Origin: an uncultured Lachnospiraceae bacterium
GTDB lineage: Bacteria > Bacillota > Clostridia > Lachnospirales > Lachnospiraceae
Assembly (NCBI GenBank): GCA_902797475.1
Contig: CADBTG010000241.1
Coordinates: 1 to 10,618, forward strand
DNA length: 10,618 nt
Direction: 5' to 3'
Within the stretch, counting starts at the first letter, position 1. The number at the start of each line of letters is the position of its first letter. The notes beneath the pieces are model-generated. The model was not told the origin of the DNA. It saw nothing but the letters and a program-made list of their open reading frames with translations, and ran no database searches. Position numbers and translations under genes: made by a program. This document shows positions 1-6,329 of this stretch, in pieces.

Positions 1-661
1 CCATTACGATGACGCGGTCGGAAAATGTCACCTCGTTCATGTAATGCGTGATTAACAATACCGTAATGTGCTCCTCCCGGTTCAGCCTTGCGACGGTTGC
101 GAGCACTTCCTTTCTGCCGTCCGGATCGAGCATGGCGGTCGGCTCGTCCAGAATGATGCAGTCGGGTTTCATGGCCATGATTCCGGCAACGGCTATCCGC
201 TGCTTCTGCCCGCCCGAGAGACGGTTCGGGGAATCGCCCCTCCGGTCGTACATTCCGACTGCCTTCAGGCATTCCTCCACGCGCTTTTCAATCTCCTTCG
301 GCGGAACACCGAGGTTCTCCGGACCGAATGCCACATCATCCTCGACTACGGTTGCAATGATCTGATTGTCCGGGTTCTGAAACACCATGCCGGCGGCTTT
401 TCTGATGTCAAAAAGCCGGTCATCGTCCGTCGTATCCATTCCGAGCACAACGACACGTCCTCCGGTCGGCAGCAAAAGCGCGTTGATATGCTTTGCAAGC
501 GTAGACTTGCCGGAGCCGTTATGACCGAGAATCGAAATGAACTGACCTCTCTCGACATCAAGGCTCACGTCGTCAACGGCACGCTTTTCTCCGATTCTGT
601 CTCCGTTCTCGTCCCGTCTGATGTACTCATGGATTAAGTTTTCCGTAGTAATGATTCCCAT
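1..661 (-). CDS. ecfA1: Energy-coupling factor transporter ATPase EcfA1 (CbiO family), 3' end cut off by window edge
   Basis: ABC-type ATPase of an energy-coupling factor (ECF) transporter. It pairs with EcfA2 and the membrane protein EcfT to power uptake of vitamins or metals through exchangeable S-components at the cytoplasmic membrane. The first 220 codons are present and contain every nucleotide-binding motif: Walker A GHNGSGKST at residues 46-54, Q-loop Gln95 in VFQNPDNQ, signature LSGGQ at 148-152, Walker B IILDEP at 169-174 and switch His206. The VFQNPDNQIIATVVEDD segment is typical of CbiO/EcfA. ATG at 661 is preceded by AAAGGA at suitable spacing. In Firmicutes ecfA1-ecfA2-ecfT usually follow rplQ, and this position fits; the A1 label rests on being first after rplQ. 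The C-terminal ~60 residues lie outside the window. A terminator separates it from rplQ only 33 bases upstream. Confidence 0.93.
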   Translation of the reverse strand, partial: MGIITTENLIHEYIRRDENGDRIGEKRAVDDVSLDVERGQFISILGHNGSGKSTLAKHINALLLPTGGRVVVLGMDTTDDDRLFDIRKAAGMVFQNPDNQIIATVVEDDVAFGPENLGVPPKEIEKRVEECLKAVGMYDRRGDSPNRLSGGQKQRIAVAGIMAMKPDCIILDEPTAMLDPDGRKEVLATVARLNREEHITVLLITHYMNEVTFSDRVIVM

Positions 662-693
662 GACAATCCTTTGTGTGGCATTTTCCAAAACGA

Positions 694-730
694 TAAAAAA
701 GCAGCGCAGCCGGTAAAAGGCTACGCTGCT
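694..730 (-). terminator. Intrinsic terminator after rplQ
   Basis: On the minus strand a 12-bp stem (AGCAGCGTAGCC with GGCTGCGCTGCT, one T-G wobble) encloses a 7-base loop and is followed by six U residues. It starts 13 bases after the rplQ stop codon, so it closes the ribosomal-protein transcript. The opposite strand has no comparable U-run, so it reads as one-directional. Confidence 0.9.
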
Positions 731-742
731 CACATGTAATAC

Positions 743-1276
743 TTATACGAGCTCGATTAAAACTTCCATCGCCGCATCACCCTTACGAGGGCCGATCTTT
801 ACGACCCGGGTATAACCGCCCTTGCGGCCGGCATACTTCGGTCCGATTTCATCAAACATCTTGGCAATCAGGTCAACTTCCTTAACTGCCTTCTTGCCCT
901 TCTGCTCGGCATCAAATTTCGTTACCGGATAGAAGAAAGAAAGCATCTGTCTTCTGGCATGAAGTCTGGAGGGGCTGTCCTTCTTGATGGTCTTGGTCGC
1001 CTCAATCATGACGTCCTTCTTCTTACCATCGACAACTTCCTTTACTCTTCTGCCGTCTTTATCCTTCTGTGCAACCTTATAGGTTACGGTAACGGTCTCG
1101 TAGTTATCCTTTTCCTTCGCAGCCATCGTAATGTACTTCTCGGCGATCCGACGGATCTCCTTAGCTCTGGCTTCGGTCGTTACAATTTTACCATTGGAAA
1201 GCAGAGCGGTAACCTGGTTTCTCAACAAGGCTTTTCTCTGATTTGAAGTTCTTCCAAGCTTTCTGTAGCCTGCCAT
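743..1276 (-). CDS. rplQ: 50S ribosomal protein L17 (bL17), long form
   Basis: Large-subunit protein of the ribosome near the exit-tunnel region; last gene of the alpha operon. The N-terminus MAGYRKLGRTSNQRKALLRN and the C-terminus (GGYTRVVKIGPRKGDAAMEVLIELV region, residues 153-177) are canonical L17. The ATG at 1276 was chosen over one 10 codons upstream because the family starts with this M-(A/P)-GYRKLGR segment and GGAGG lies 5 bases before it. At 177 residues it is longer than the ~115-130 residues typical of the family. The extra length is a charged Lys/Asp/Glu-rich insertion at about residues 58-100 plus extra residues around 112-132. My recollection is that Lachnospiraceae L17 proteins are often extended in this way. 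A small hairpin (GCCGC-CCAA-GCGGC, 1291-1304) sits just upstream of the ribosome binding site. Confidence 0.97.
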   Translation of the reverse strand: MAGYRKLGRTSNQRKALLRNQVTALLSNGKIVTTEARAKEIRRIAEKYITMAAKEKDNYETVTVTYKVAQKDKDGRRVKEVVDGKKKDVMIEATKTIKKDSPSRLHARRQMLSFFYPVTKFDAEQKGKKAVKEVDLIAKMFDEIGPKYAGRKGGYTRVVKIGPRKGDAAMEVLIELV

Positions 1277-1326
1277 GTTAACCTCCATCTGCCGCTTGGG
1301 CGGCAACTATTTAGTAATGGCGAAAA

Positions 1327-2286
1327 TTACTCATCGCCTAAGTTCAAAGACAATCCAAGTTCTTTCAGCTTGGACAGAACTTCCTCCAAAGACTTGCGGC
1401 CCAGGTTACGAACCTTCATCATATCTTCGGAAGTCTTATTGCACAGTTCCTCGACCGTATTGATGCCGGCACGCTTCAGGCAGTTGTAGGAACGTACGGA
1501 AAGCTCAAGTTCGTCGATGTTCATCTCGAGAACCTTCTCCTTCTCGTTGCTTACGCTCTCTACCATAACCTCAGCGGTCTTGGCGCTCTCGGAAAGGTCG
1601 ATGAAAAGATTCAAATGCTCACTCAAAACCTTGGCAGCAAGGCTGATCGCCTCGTCGGGAGCCAAAGTTCCGTTGGTAAATACATCCAATGTAAGCTTGT
1701 CGTAATCGGTCATCTGGCCGACACGGGTATTCTCAACCGTAAGGTTGACACGCTCTACCGGAGTGTAGATGGAATCCACGGCAATAACACCGATGGGAGT
1801 ATCCTCTTTCTTGTTCCGGTCAGCACTGATATAGCCTCTGCCCTTGGTGATGGTCAGCTCCATATAAAGCCGGCTGTCCGCGCCGCCGTTAAGCGTAGCG
1901 ATAACCTGATCGGGATTCATGATCTCGATCTCGGAATCGGCATGAATATCACGGGCGGTAACAACACCTTCACCGGAATACTCGATATATGCGGTTTTGG
2001 GCTCATTTGAATCACTGTTATTCTTAATCGCGAGACTCTTAATGTTCATAATGATCTCGGTAACATCCTCCATGACACCGGGGATGCAGCTGAGCTCATG
2101 TACGACACCGTCGATCTTCACCTGGCTTACGGCAGCGCCGGGCAGGGAAGAAAGCATGATTCTTCTGAGGGAATTGCCCAGAGTGGTACCATAACCTCTC
2201 TCAAGGGGTTCCACAACAAAACGGCCATACTTCTTATCTTCGGAAATCTCTGCAATCTCAATCCTAGGCTTTTCGAAATCAAACAT
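1327..2286 (-). CDS. rpoA: DNA-directed RNA polymerase subunit alpha
   Basis: Assembly subunit of RNA polymerase; its dimer nucleates beta and beta-prime, and its C-terminal domain contacts UP elements and activators. The 319-residue product has the usual length. The N-terminal dimerisation domain spans about 1-230 (GYGTTLGNSLRRIMLSSLPG at 31-50), followed by a linker around 235-253 and the helix-hairpin-helix C-terminal domain at about 255-315. The DNA-contacting residues keep even the E. coli numbering: R265, N268, C269, G296, K298, S299 and E302. AGGAGG precedes the ATG by about 8 bases. The gene lies between rpsD and rplQ, as in many bacteria. Nothing unusual was seen in the protein. Confidence 0.99.
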   Translation of the reverse strand: MFDFEKPRIEIAEISEDKKYGRFVVEPLERGYGTTLGNSLRRIMLSSLPGAAVSQVKIDGVVHELSCIPGVMEDVTEIIMNIKSLAIKNNSDSNEPKTAYIEYSGEGVVTARDIHADSEIEIMNPDQVIATLNGGADSRLYMELTITKGRGYISADRNKKEDTPIGVIAVDSIYTPVERVNLTVENTRVGQMTDYDKLTLDVFTNGTLAPDEAISLAAKVLSEHLNLFIDLSESAKTAEVMVESVSNEKEKVLEMNIDELELSVRSYNCLKRAGINTVEELCNKTSEDMMKVRNLGRKSLEEVLSKLKELGLSLNLGDE

Positions 2287-2328
2287 TTGTGCCCCTCCTT
2301 ATGGGTATAACCGTTATATTCCTCTTTA

Positions 2329-2931
2329 TTATTTGGAATACAACTCGACGATAAGCACCTCATTTACCGGAACATCAATCTGGTCTCTGGTCGGATACTC
2401 GTTAACAGAACCGGTAAGGTTCTCGGAATCGGCGGTAAGCCAAGCCGGAACTGCTCTGCCGTTCGTGGACTCGAGAATATCCTTGAATCTCTGAGCGGCC
2501 TTGTTCTTGCCTTTCTCGGAGATGGCGATAGAATCGCCGGGCTTAACGGAATAAGAAGGAATGTTTACACATTTGCCATTAACAAGTACATGCTTGTGGT
2601 CAACAATCTGACGAGCTTCCTGACGGGTTCTTGCGAAACCGAGACGGAAAATGACATTGTCAAGTCTGGTCTCCAGAAGAATCATCAGGTTTTCACCGGT
2701 CGTTCCGAGCTTCATCTTCTTAGCCTTATCGAAGTTGTTACGGAAAGGCTTCTCGAGAACACCGTAAATAAACTTGGCCTTCTGCTTCTCACGAAGCTGC
2801 ATGCCATACTCACTGACTTTCTTGCCCGCTCTCAAATTCGTGCGGTTGCTTTTCTTATCAAGGCCGATCACGGAAGGCTCAATACCCAGCGAACGGCATC
2901 TCTTTAATACAGGACCCATTTCTCTAGCCAT
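2329..2931 (-). CDS. rpsD: 30S ribosomal protein S4 (uS4), zinc-free form
   Basis: Primary 16S rRNA-binding protein that starts small-subunit assembly at the 5' domain. In many bacteria it is also the translational repressor of its own operon. The N-terminal domain covers about residues 1-87. The S4 RNA-binding domain covers about 88-150 and includes TRLDNVIFRLGFARTRQEAR and HVLVNGKCVNIPSYSVKPGD. Only two cysteines are present (12 and 121), so the N-terminal four-cysteine zinc motif is missing and this is the cysteine-free (C-minus) type. At 200 residues it has family length. The ribosome binding site AAGGAGG lies about 10 bases before the ATG. In Bacillus subtilis rpsD sits elsewhere; here it is in the alpha operon, which makes autogenous control of the upstream leader plausible. 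Confidence 0.98.
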   Translation of the reverse strand: MAREMGPVLKRCRSLGIEPSVIGLDKKSNRTNLRAGKKVSEYGMQLREKQKAKFIYGVLEKPFRNNFDKAKKMKLGTTGENLMILLETRLDNVIFRLGFARTRQEARQIVDHKHVLVNGKCVNIPSYSVKPGDSIAISEKGKNKAAQRFKDILESTNGRAVPAWLTADSENLTGSVNEYPTRDQIDVPVNEVLIVELYSK

Positions 2932-2950
2932 TTTATTATTCCCTCCTTAA

Positions 2951-3352
2951 TCAGACTCTACGACGCTTAGGCGGTCTGCATCCGTTGTGCGGAACCGGCG
3001 TTACGTCTTTGATGCTGGTTACATTAATTCCGCTTGCCTGAAGCGCGCGGATTGCTGCCTCACGTCCCGAACCGGGTCCCTTAACCATAACGTCAACGGA
3101 CTTCAGACCGTGAGGGATTGCTGCCTTAGCAGCGGTCTCTGCTGCCATCTGAGCAGCATAAGGGGTGGACTTTCTGGAGCCGCGGAAACCAAGACCGCCG
3201 GCGCTTGCCCAAGAGATAGCGTTACCCTCAGCGTCTGTCAGGGTAACAATTGTATTATTGAAGGAAGACTGAATGTGTGCCTGACCGTGGTCAACGTTCT
3301 TCTTGACACGCTTTTTTGCTCCCTTTTTCGGTGCAACTAATTTCTTAGCCAT
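2951..3352 (-). CDS. rpsK: 30S ribosomal protein S11 (uS11)
   Basis: Small-subunit platform protein next to the decoding region and the E-site mRNA path. The 133-residue product shows the family core HIQSSFNNTIVTLTD (26-40), SAGGLGFRGSRKSTPYAAQ (50-68), KGPGSGREAAIRAL (91-104) and the invariant basic tail PHNGCRPPKRRRV (121-133). A GTG codon directly before the ATG would give an extra residue. ATG at 3352 is preferred because AGGAGG is then 7 bases upstream, against 4 for the GTG, and family members begin M-A-K. It lies 19 bases upstream of rpsD and is co-transcribed with it. Confidence 0.98.
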   Translation of the reverse strand: MAKKLVAPKKGAKKRVKKNVDHGQAHIQSSFNNTIVTLTDAEGNAISWASAGGLGFRGSRKSTPYAAQMAAETAAKAAIPHGLKSVDVMVKGPGSGREAAIRALQASGINVTSIKDVTPVPHNGCRPPKRRRV

Positions 3353-3387
3353 CACGAAACCTCCTAATCAGTTTTCACAAAGTAATA

Positions 3388-3756
3388 TTATTTCTTCTTG
3401 TTGGCAACGGTACGCTTCGGACCCTTACGCGTTCTGGCGTTGGTCTTGGTCTTCTGTCCGCGAACAGGAAGTCCCTTTCTGTGACGTACTCCTCTGTAGC
3501 AACCGATTTCCTGAAGTCTCTTGATGTTCAGGGCAATTTCTCTCTTCAGGTCACCTTCAACCGTCATCGTCTCATCGATGATGGTTGCAATTCTCTTAAC
3601 CTCATCATCGGTAAGATCGCGGACGCGGGTGTCCGGATTCACTTCTGCCTGGGCAAGAATACGATTGGCGCTTACTCTTCCGATACCGTAGATGTAGGTA
3701 AGGCCGATCTCGACACGTTTCTCTCTGGGTAAGTCAACACCACTGATACGAGCCAT
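3388..3756 (-). CDS. rpsM: 30S ribosomal protein S13 (uS13)
   Basis: Head protein of the small subunit that contacts L5 across the subunit bridge and P-site tRNA through its basic tail. The 122-residue sequence begins MARISGVDLPREKRVEIGLT and has the helix-two-turn-helix segment YIYGIGRVSANRIL (21-34). It ends in the conserved RGVRHRKGLPVRGQ stretch (88-101) and a lysine/arginine-rich tail. GGAGG lies 9 bases before the ATG. It is the first gene after a 317-base structured gap, whereas the downstream genes are separated by only 19-50 bases. This suggests that translation of the alpha operon is set at this start. Confidence 0.98.
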   Translation of the reverse strand: MARISGVDLPREKRVEIGLTYIYGIGRVSANRILAQAEVNPDTRVRDLTDDEVKRIATIIDETMTVEGDLKREIALNIKRLQEIGCYRGVRHRKGLPVRGQKTKTNARTRKGPKRTVANKKK

Positions 3757-4073
3757 GTACTAAAACCTCCGTAAATAATAAAATAATGTTGGGTAAATAC
3801 CCGGAGCCGAAGCTCCCGGGAGTGCTCTCCCTGCCGGTTTAACCGGCCAGCCGCTTTAAAGTGTGACAGCCCGAATGCTCGGAACCGAAAGCCCGTGTAG
3901 ATACTCACGGACTAAGACAAAGTCGTCTTTCCTGACATGACGCTCTTCGTCCACACTATCACAATGTTTGCCGTTTTACGGGTTAATAAAACGACGATTG
4001 CAACACAAAAAGCAAGTGCTGTTCTATCGAGTCACCAATACTCTTCGGAACAACGCCTCAAGTACTGATGTTA
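3757..4073 (-). promoter_or_regulatory. Structured RNA leader between rpmJ and rpsM (candidate ribosomal-protein regulatory element)
   Basis: No credible gene lies in these 317 bases, but the minus-strand RNA can form a dense series of helices. In transcript order these are: (a) 4054-4018, a 7-bp stem (one wobble), a symmetric purine-rich 4x4 internal loop, then a 4-bp stem; (b) 3995-3970, a 9-bp stem (one wobble) with an 8-base loop; (c) a multibranch domain closed by AGTGTG/CACACT (3957-3952 with 3865-3860) holding hairpins at 3951-3939, 3929-3914, 3910-3893 and 3882-3871; (d) 3847-3833, a GC-rich 5-bp stem; (e) 3831-3818, GGGAG/CTCCC; (f) 3816-3803, GGAGC-UUCG-GCUCC, extendable past a bulged G; (g) 3802-3791, GGGTA/TACCC. 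The extended form of f excludes both e and g, which would allow switching. E. coli has its S4-binding alpha-operon pseudoknot at the equivalent place. I do not recognise a catalogued RNA family here. Confidence 0.6.
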
Positions 4074-4187
4074 TCAGCCTTGTTTCTGTTTGTGTCTGGG
4101 GTTCTCACAGATGATCATGATGGCCCCTTTTCTTTTGATGATTTTGCATTTTTCGCAAATGGGCTTTACTGAAGATCTCACTTTCAT
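4074..4187 (-). CDS. rpmJ: 50S ribosomal protein L36 (bL36), zinc-ribbon form
   Basis: Smallest ribosomal protein, bound to 23S rRNA of the large subunit. It is 37 residues, the usual length, with the zinc ligands C11, C14, C27 and H32 in the CxxC...CxxxxH arrangement, so this is the zinc-binding form. It departs slightly from the common sequence: Ser at position 5 (usually Pro) and Ala at 22 (usually Arg). AAAGGAG precedes the ATG by a rather long 11 bases, so translation may be modest. In most Firmicutes it directly follows infA. Here about 4.7 kb of other genes and two terminators separate them, and it heads a new transcription unit with its own promoters. Confidence 0.97.
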   Translation of the reverse strand: MKVRSSVKPICEKCKIIKRKGAIMIICENPRHKQKQG

Positions 4188-4227
4188 AAGTAAATACACT
4201 CCTTTCCTCAAAAAAAGTCCGTATACT

Positions 4228-4256
4228 ATAGTAACAGAACGTTTTGCAAATTGCAA
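4228..4256 (-). promoter_or_regulatory. Candidate proximal promoter for rpmJ and the alpha operon
   Basis: On the minus strand TTGCAA (4256-4251) is followed after 17 bases by TACTAT (4233-4228), with an extended -10 TG one base before it. The -10 lies in a 10-bp palindrome TACTATAGTA. Predicted transcription starts near 4221, leaving a leader of about 34 bases before rpmJ. The match is moderate and comes from consensus reading only. Confidence 0.45.
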
Positions 4257-4261
4257 GCATT

Positions 4262-4289
4262 ATTTTAACGAAAATGCAAGGTTTTTCAA
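4262..4289 (-). promoter_or_regulatory. Candidate distal promoter for rpmJ and the alpha operon
   Basis: On the minus strand TTGAAA (4289-4284), 16 bases of spacer and TAAAAT (4267-4262) each match the vegetative sigma-A boxes at five of six positions. It lies upstream of the proximal candidate, so the two would form a tandem pair. A promoter is expected here because a strong terminator precedes this point and rpmJ starts a new unit. Confidence 0.6.
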
Positions 4290-4317
4290 GGGTTTTCTGT
4301 GCCATTTTTATATCATG

Positions 4318-4451
4318 GCGTTCTGCTTGCGGAACGCTCGCGCCGAGTGCGGTTGCCGAAGGCAACATCTTCCTCTCGCACGAGTGTGCATCCTGCCCGA
4401 AGGGTATTTTGCTTTACGGGAAATCCCGAAGGAATTTCCCGTAAAGCAAAA
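4318..4451. repeat. Cluster of inverted repeats between the second lipoprotein gene and rpmJ
   Basis: This stretch holds several hairpins. GCGTTC/GAACGC pairs at 4318-4337. GTGCG/CGCAC pairs at 4347-4381 and encloses GTTGCC/GGCAAC (4352-4366). A perfect 18-bp inverted repeat spans 4407-4451, and its minus-strand form can close further on a CC-UUCG-GG tetraloop with one bulged base. The largest hairpin has no U-run on either strand, so it is not a plain terminator. It could be a 3'-end stabiliser of the lipoprotein transcript or a dispersed intergenic repeat; the window cannot decide. Confidence 0.6.
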
Positions 4452-4490
4452 AACAGCCGTTTCGTTTTAAGCGAAACGACTGTTTTTGTT
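4452..4490 (-). terminator. Intrinsic terminator of the lipoprotein/VanZ cassette, possibly bidirectional
   Basis: A 13-bp stem (AACAGTCGTTTCG with CGAAACGGCTGTT on the minus strand, one T-G wobble) has a 7-base loop and begins only 7 bases after the lipoprotein stop codon. U-runs flank it on both sides: TTTTTT on the minus strand and TTTTTGTTTTT on the plus strand. It could therefore stop transcription from either direction and insulates the cassette from rpmJ. Confidence 0.88.
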
Positions 4491-4491
4491 T

Positions 4492-6291
4492 TTATTCTGT
4501 CACATTCCCGGAAACTGCCGTAAGCCGGAAAGTCTGTTTGAAGGCATTTCCTTTGGTTTCCTCGTTCGGCTCGCCGGTAAAATCACCGTTCACGGCAACC
4601 GTCTTTCCATCCCCGTCGTAGGCGTAAGTTACGGTTCCCTTAAAGATATACCCGTCATAAAAAGGCGGCTCGTAGGTATATTCCATCTTCTTCACGTGCC
4701 CGTTGCCGTCATAGGTAAATTTATATTTGTATACTTCCTCCGCACCTCTTTCCAGGGCTGTTACACGGCCGGCATTATCATATTCGACTTTCTCGAAATC
4801 ATGCGGTCCGCCTCCGCCGCCATAATAGGAACTTTCGAGCAGCCGGTCATTCTTATAAAGGGACCACCCTCCGGTCATTGATTTAACCGCCTTATCAAGC
4901 GGGAAATTCTTTTGCCCGAGCAGGCTTTTAATCATCTCTTCATAGGACGAGGTGTCACTCCCCCAGCTATCTGAGATCGTCGCGAGAGTTCTTCCTTCCT
5001 TCGGACGCACGTAATAGTCGCGGAACCGTTCATCAAACATCGGGTTTAACTCTTCCGGCCAACTGACTCCTGTTGCCCAATTCATTTTCTCTGTTTCTTT
5101 CTTCAAAGCATCAAAGGAAAGGCCGTTGCCGCGCTCAAGCATTGCCCTGCATTCTTCCGTCGGGAAAAATGCCACGGCTTTGTCTCCGTATACAACGGTG
5201 TCGCCCTGCTGTCTCATCGGAATCACCAGAACCGGCCCGTTGTCGAAATGCTTAATCTTCAGAATATTTTTCGTGAAGTAATCCGAGCTCATTTCCGTCG
5301 CTTCGGTAATGCGTCCCTTTTCGTCATGCTTATAGGAATACAGGAGTTTTACCGATTCATTTACGTCTCGGGCTTTGATCTCCATGGATGACATGGCACC
5401 ATCCGCATCGTAATCGTACGATACCTGAAACCTGTCATAGTAAGAGTAATCCATGAAATTCGCGGGCATCGGAATCATTTCCGAAACCCAGTATGCATCT
5501 TCCGTATCCACTTCACAAAGGACCAGTCTTCCTTCGGAATATGTCTTTTTCAGATAACTCCGATTCGACTGTCCGATCGGAAACAGGGTTATCTCTTCCG
5601 TAAGAACATTTCCTTTTCCGTCATAGGAATACAGTTCTCTGTGTGTAAGGGAATCATTCTCGTATATGAGTTTACGGATCAGGTTCCCGTTTTGGTCGTA
5701 TGCATAGAAGGTCTTGTTCCATCCTTCGAGTTCAACGATCTTTCTTCCCTGCTCGTCTGTTTCCGTATACGGAAGGCCCCCGAGGATCCATATCGTGTCG
5801 GGAGCACTGCCGTCGTATCTCGTGTGTAACGTGCCGAAATGGGTTCTGATCACTGCCTCGGTTTCCCTGTCATTCAAATAATACTTCGAGGCAATCGTAT
5901 TCCCGTCCGCATCATATAAGTTAACCACTTTATTCCATTTTTCCGGATCCACATAATAATTCAATGCCCAGAATTCCGACGAGCATCCGTCAAAAACATT
6001 TTCCGCCCGGTACGCATACTTCATTTCCGCAGCTTCCGCCTTTGCCCGCTCCTCCAGTTCCTTATCCGAGAAACCGGACGGAATTGGTTCGGGTGTCACC
6101 ACGGGTGTCGACTCCCCGGTCGGAGTCGGAGCTTCCGTTACGACCGGCGTCGGTTTCTGTACAGGCGCTATTGTCGCAGTCGGAGTCACAGTCGTTGTTG
6201 CCGTTACACTCGGCTTTTCATTGTTTCTTTCACAGGCGGTAAGTGCCGCCATCATCACGAATGCCGCAACTGTCAACAGTTTCTTTTTCAT
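4492..6291 (-). CDS. YD-repeat lipoprotein, paralogue of the cassette's first gene
   Basis: Predicted surface lipoprotein of 599 residues and unknown function. A lysine-rich start and hydrophobic stretch end in the lipobox LTAC, with Cys20 as the lipidation site. Residues 21-75 are a Thr/Pro/Val-rich linker. The rest holds nine short YD/RHS-like units of the form (Y/F/H/T)D-x-x-G-(N/R/H/K), at about 126, 178, 198, 223, 294, 322, 504, 527 and 558. These likely form beta-hairpins. A run of five glycines sits at 491-495. No RHS core, toxin tip or catalytic motif was seen. Unit order and spacing match the lipoprotein encoded at 8740-7088, including a shared NGPV motif (351-354 here). The binding site GGGGGG lies 5 bases before the ATG, and the gene follows vanZ by 33 bases. 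Confidence 0.9.
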   Translation of the reverse strand: MKKKLLTVAAFVMMAALTACERNNEKPSVTATTTVTPTATIAPVQKPTPVVTEAPTPTGESTPVVTPEPIPSGFSDKELEERAKAEAAEMKYAYRAENVFDGCSSEFWALNYYVDPEKWNKVVNLYDADGNTIASKYYLNDRETEAVIRTHFGTLHTRYDGSAPDTIWILGGLPYTETDEQGRKIVELEGWNKTFYAYDQNGNLIRKLIYENDSLTHRELYSYDGKGNVLTEEITLFPIGQSNRSYLKKTYSEGRLVLCEVDTEDAYWVSEMIPMPANFMDYSYYDRFQVSYDYDADGAMSSMEIKARDVNESVKLLYSYKHDEKGRITEATEMSSDYFTKNILKIKHFDNGPVLVIPMRQQGDTVVYGDKAVAFFPTEECRAMLERGNGLSFDALKKETEKMNWATGVSWPEELNPMFDERFRDYYVRPKEGRTLATISDSWGSDTSSYEEMIKSLLGQKNFPLDKAVKSMTGGWSLYKNDRLLESSYYGGGGGPHDFEKVEYDNAGRVTALERGAEEVYKYKFTYDGNGHVKKMEYTYEPPFYDGYIFKGTVTYAYDGDGKTVAVNGDFTGEPNEETKGNAFKQTFRLTAVSGNVTE

Positions 6292-6311
6292 ATTTTCCCC
6301 CCTTATTTAAC

Positions 6312-6329
6312 GGTGATTATTTCATCACC
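6312..6329 (-). repeat. Small hairpin at the vanZ stop codon
   Basis: GGTGAT/ATCACC form a perfect 6-bp stem with a 6-base loop overlapping the vanZ stop codon. No U-run follows, so it should not terminate transcription; it may influence coupling between vanZ and the following lipoprotein gene. Confidence 0.4.

Noticed and set aside
68..637. 189-codon open frame on the plus strand opposite ecfA1
   Set aside because: It lies wholly antisense to a clear ATPase coding region, shows no recognisable family and fits a reading-frame shadow.
2306..2318. Palindrome TATAACCGTTATA in the rpsD-rpoA gap
   Set aside because: Short and AT-rich within a 42-base gap, with no other support for an operator or promoter.
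3672..3908. 78-codon minus-strand frame overlapping the rpsM start and the leader
   Set aside because: It is out of frame with rpsM, has no ribosome binding site of note and falls in the structured leader.
3914..3943. Possible 8-residue leader peptide (MSGKTTLS) in the rpmJ-rpsM gap
   Set aside because: No proper Shine-Dalgarno sequence, no codon run pointing to attenuation, and it lies inside predicted helices; probably chance.
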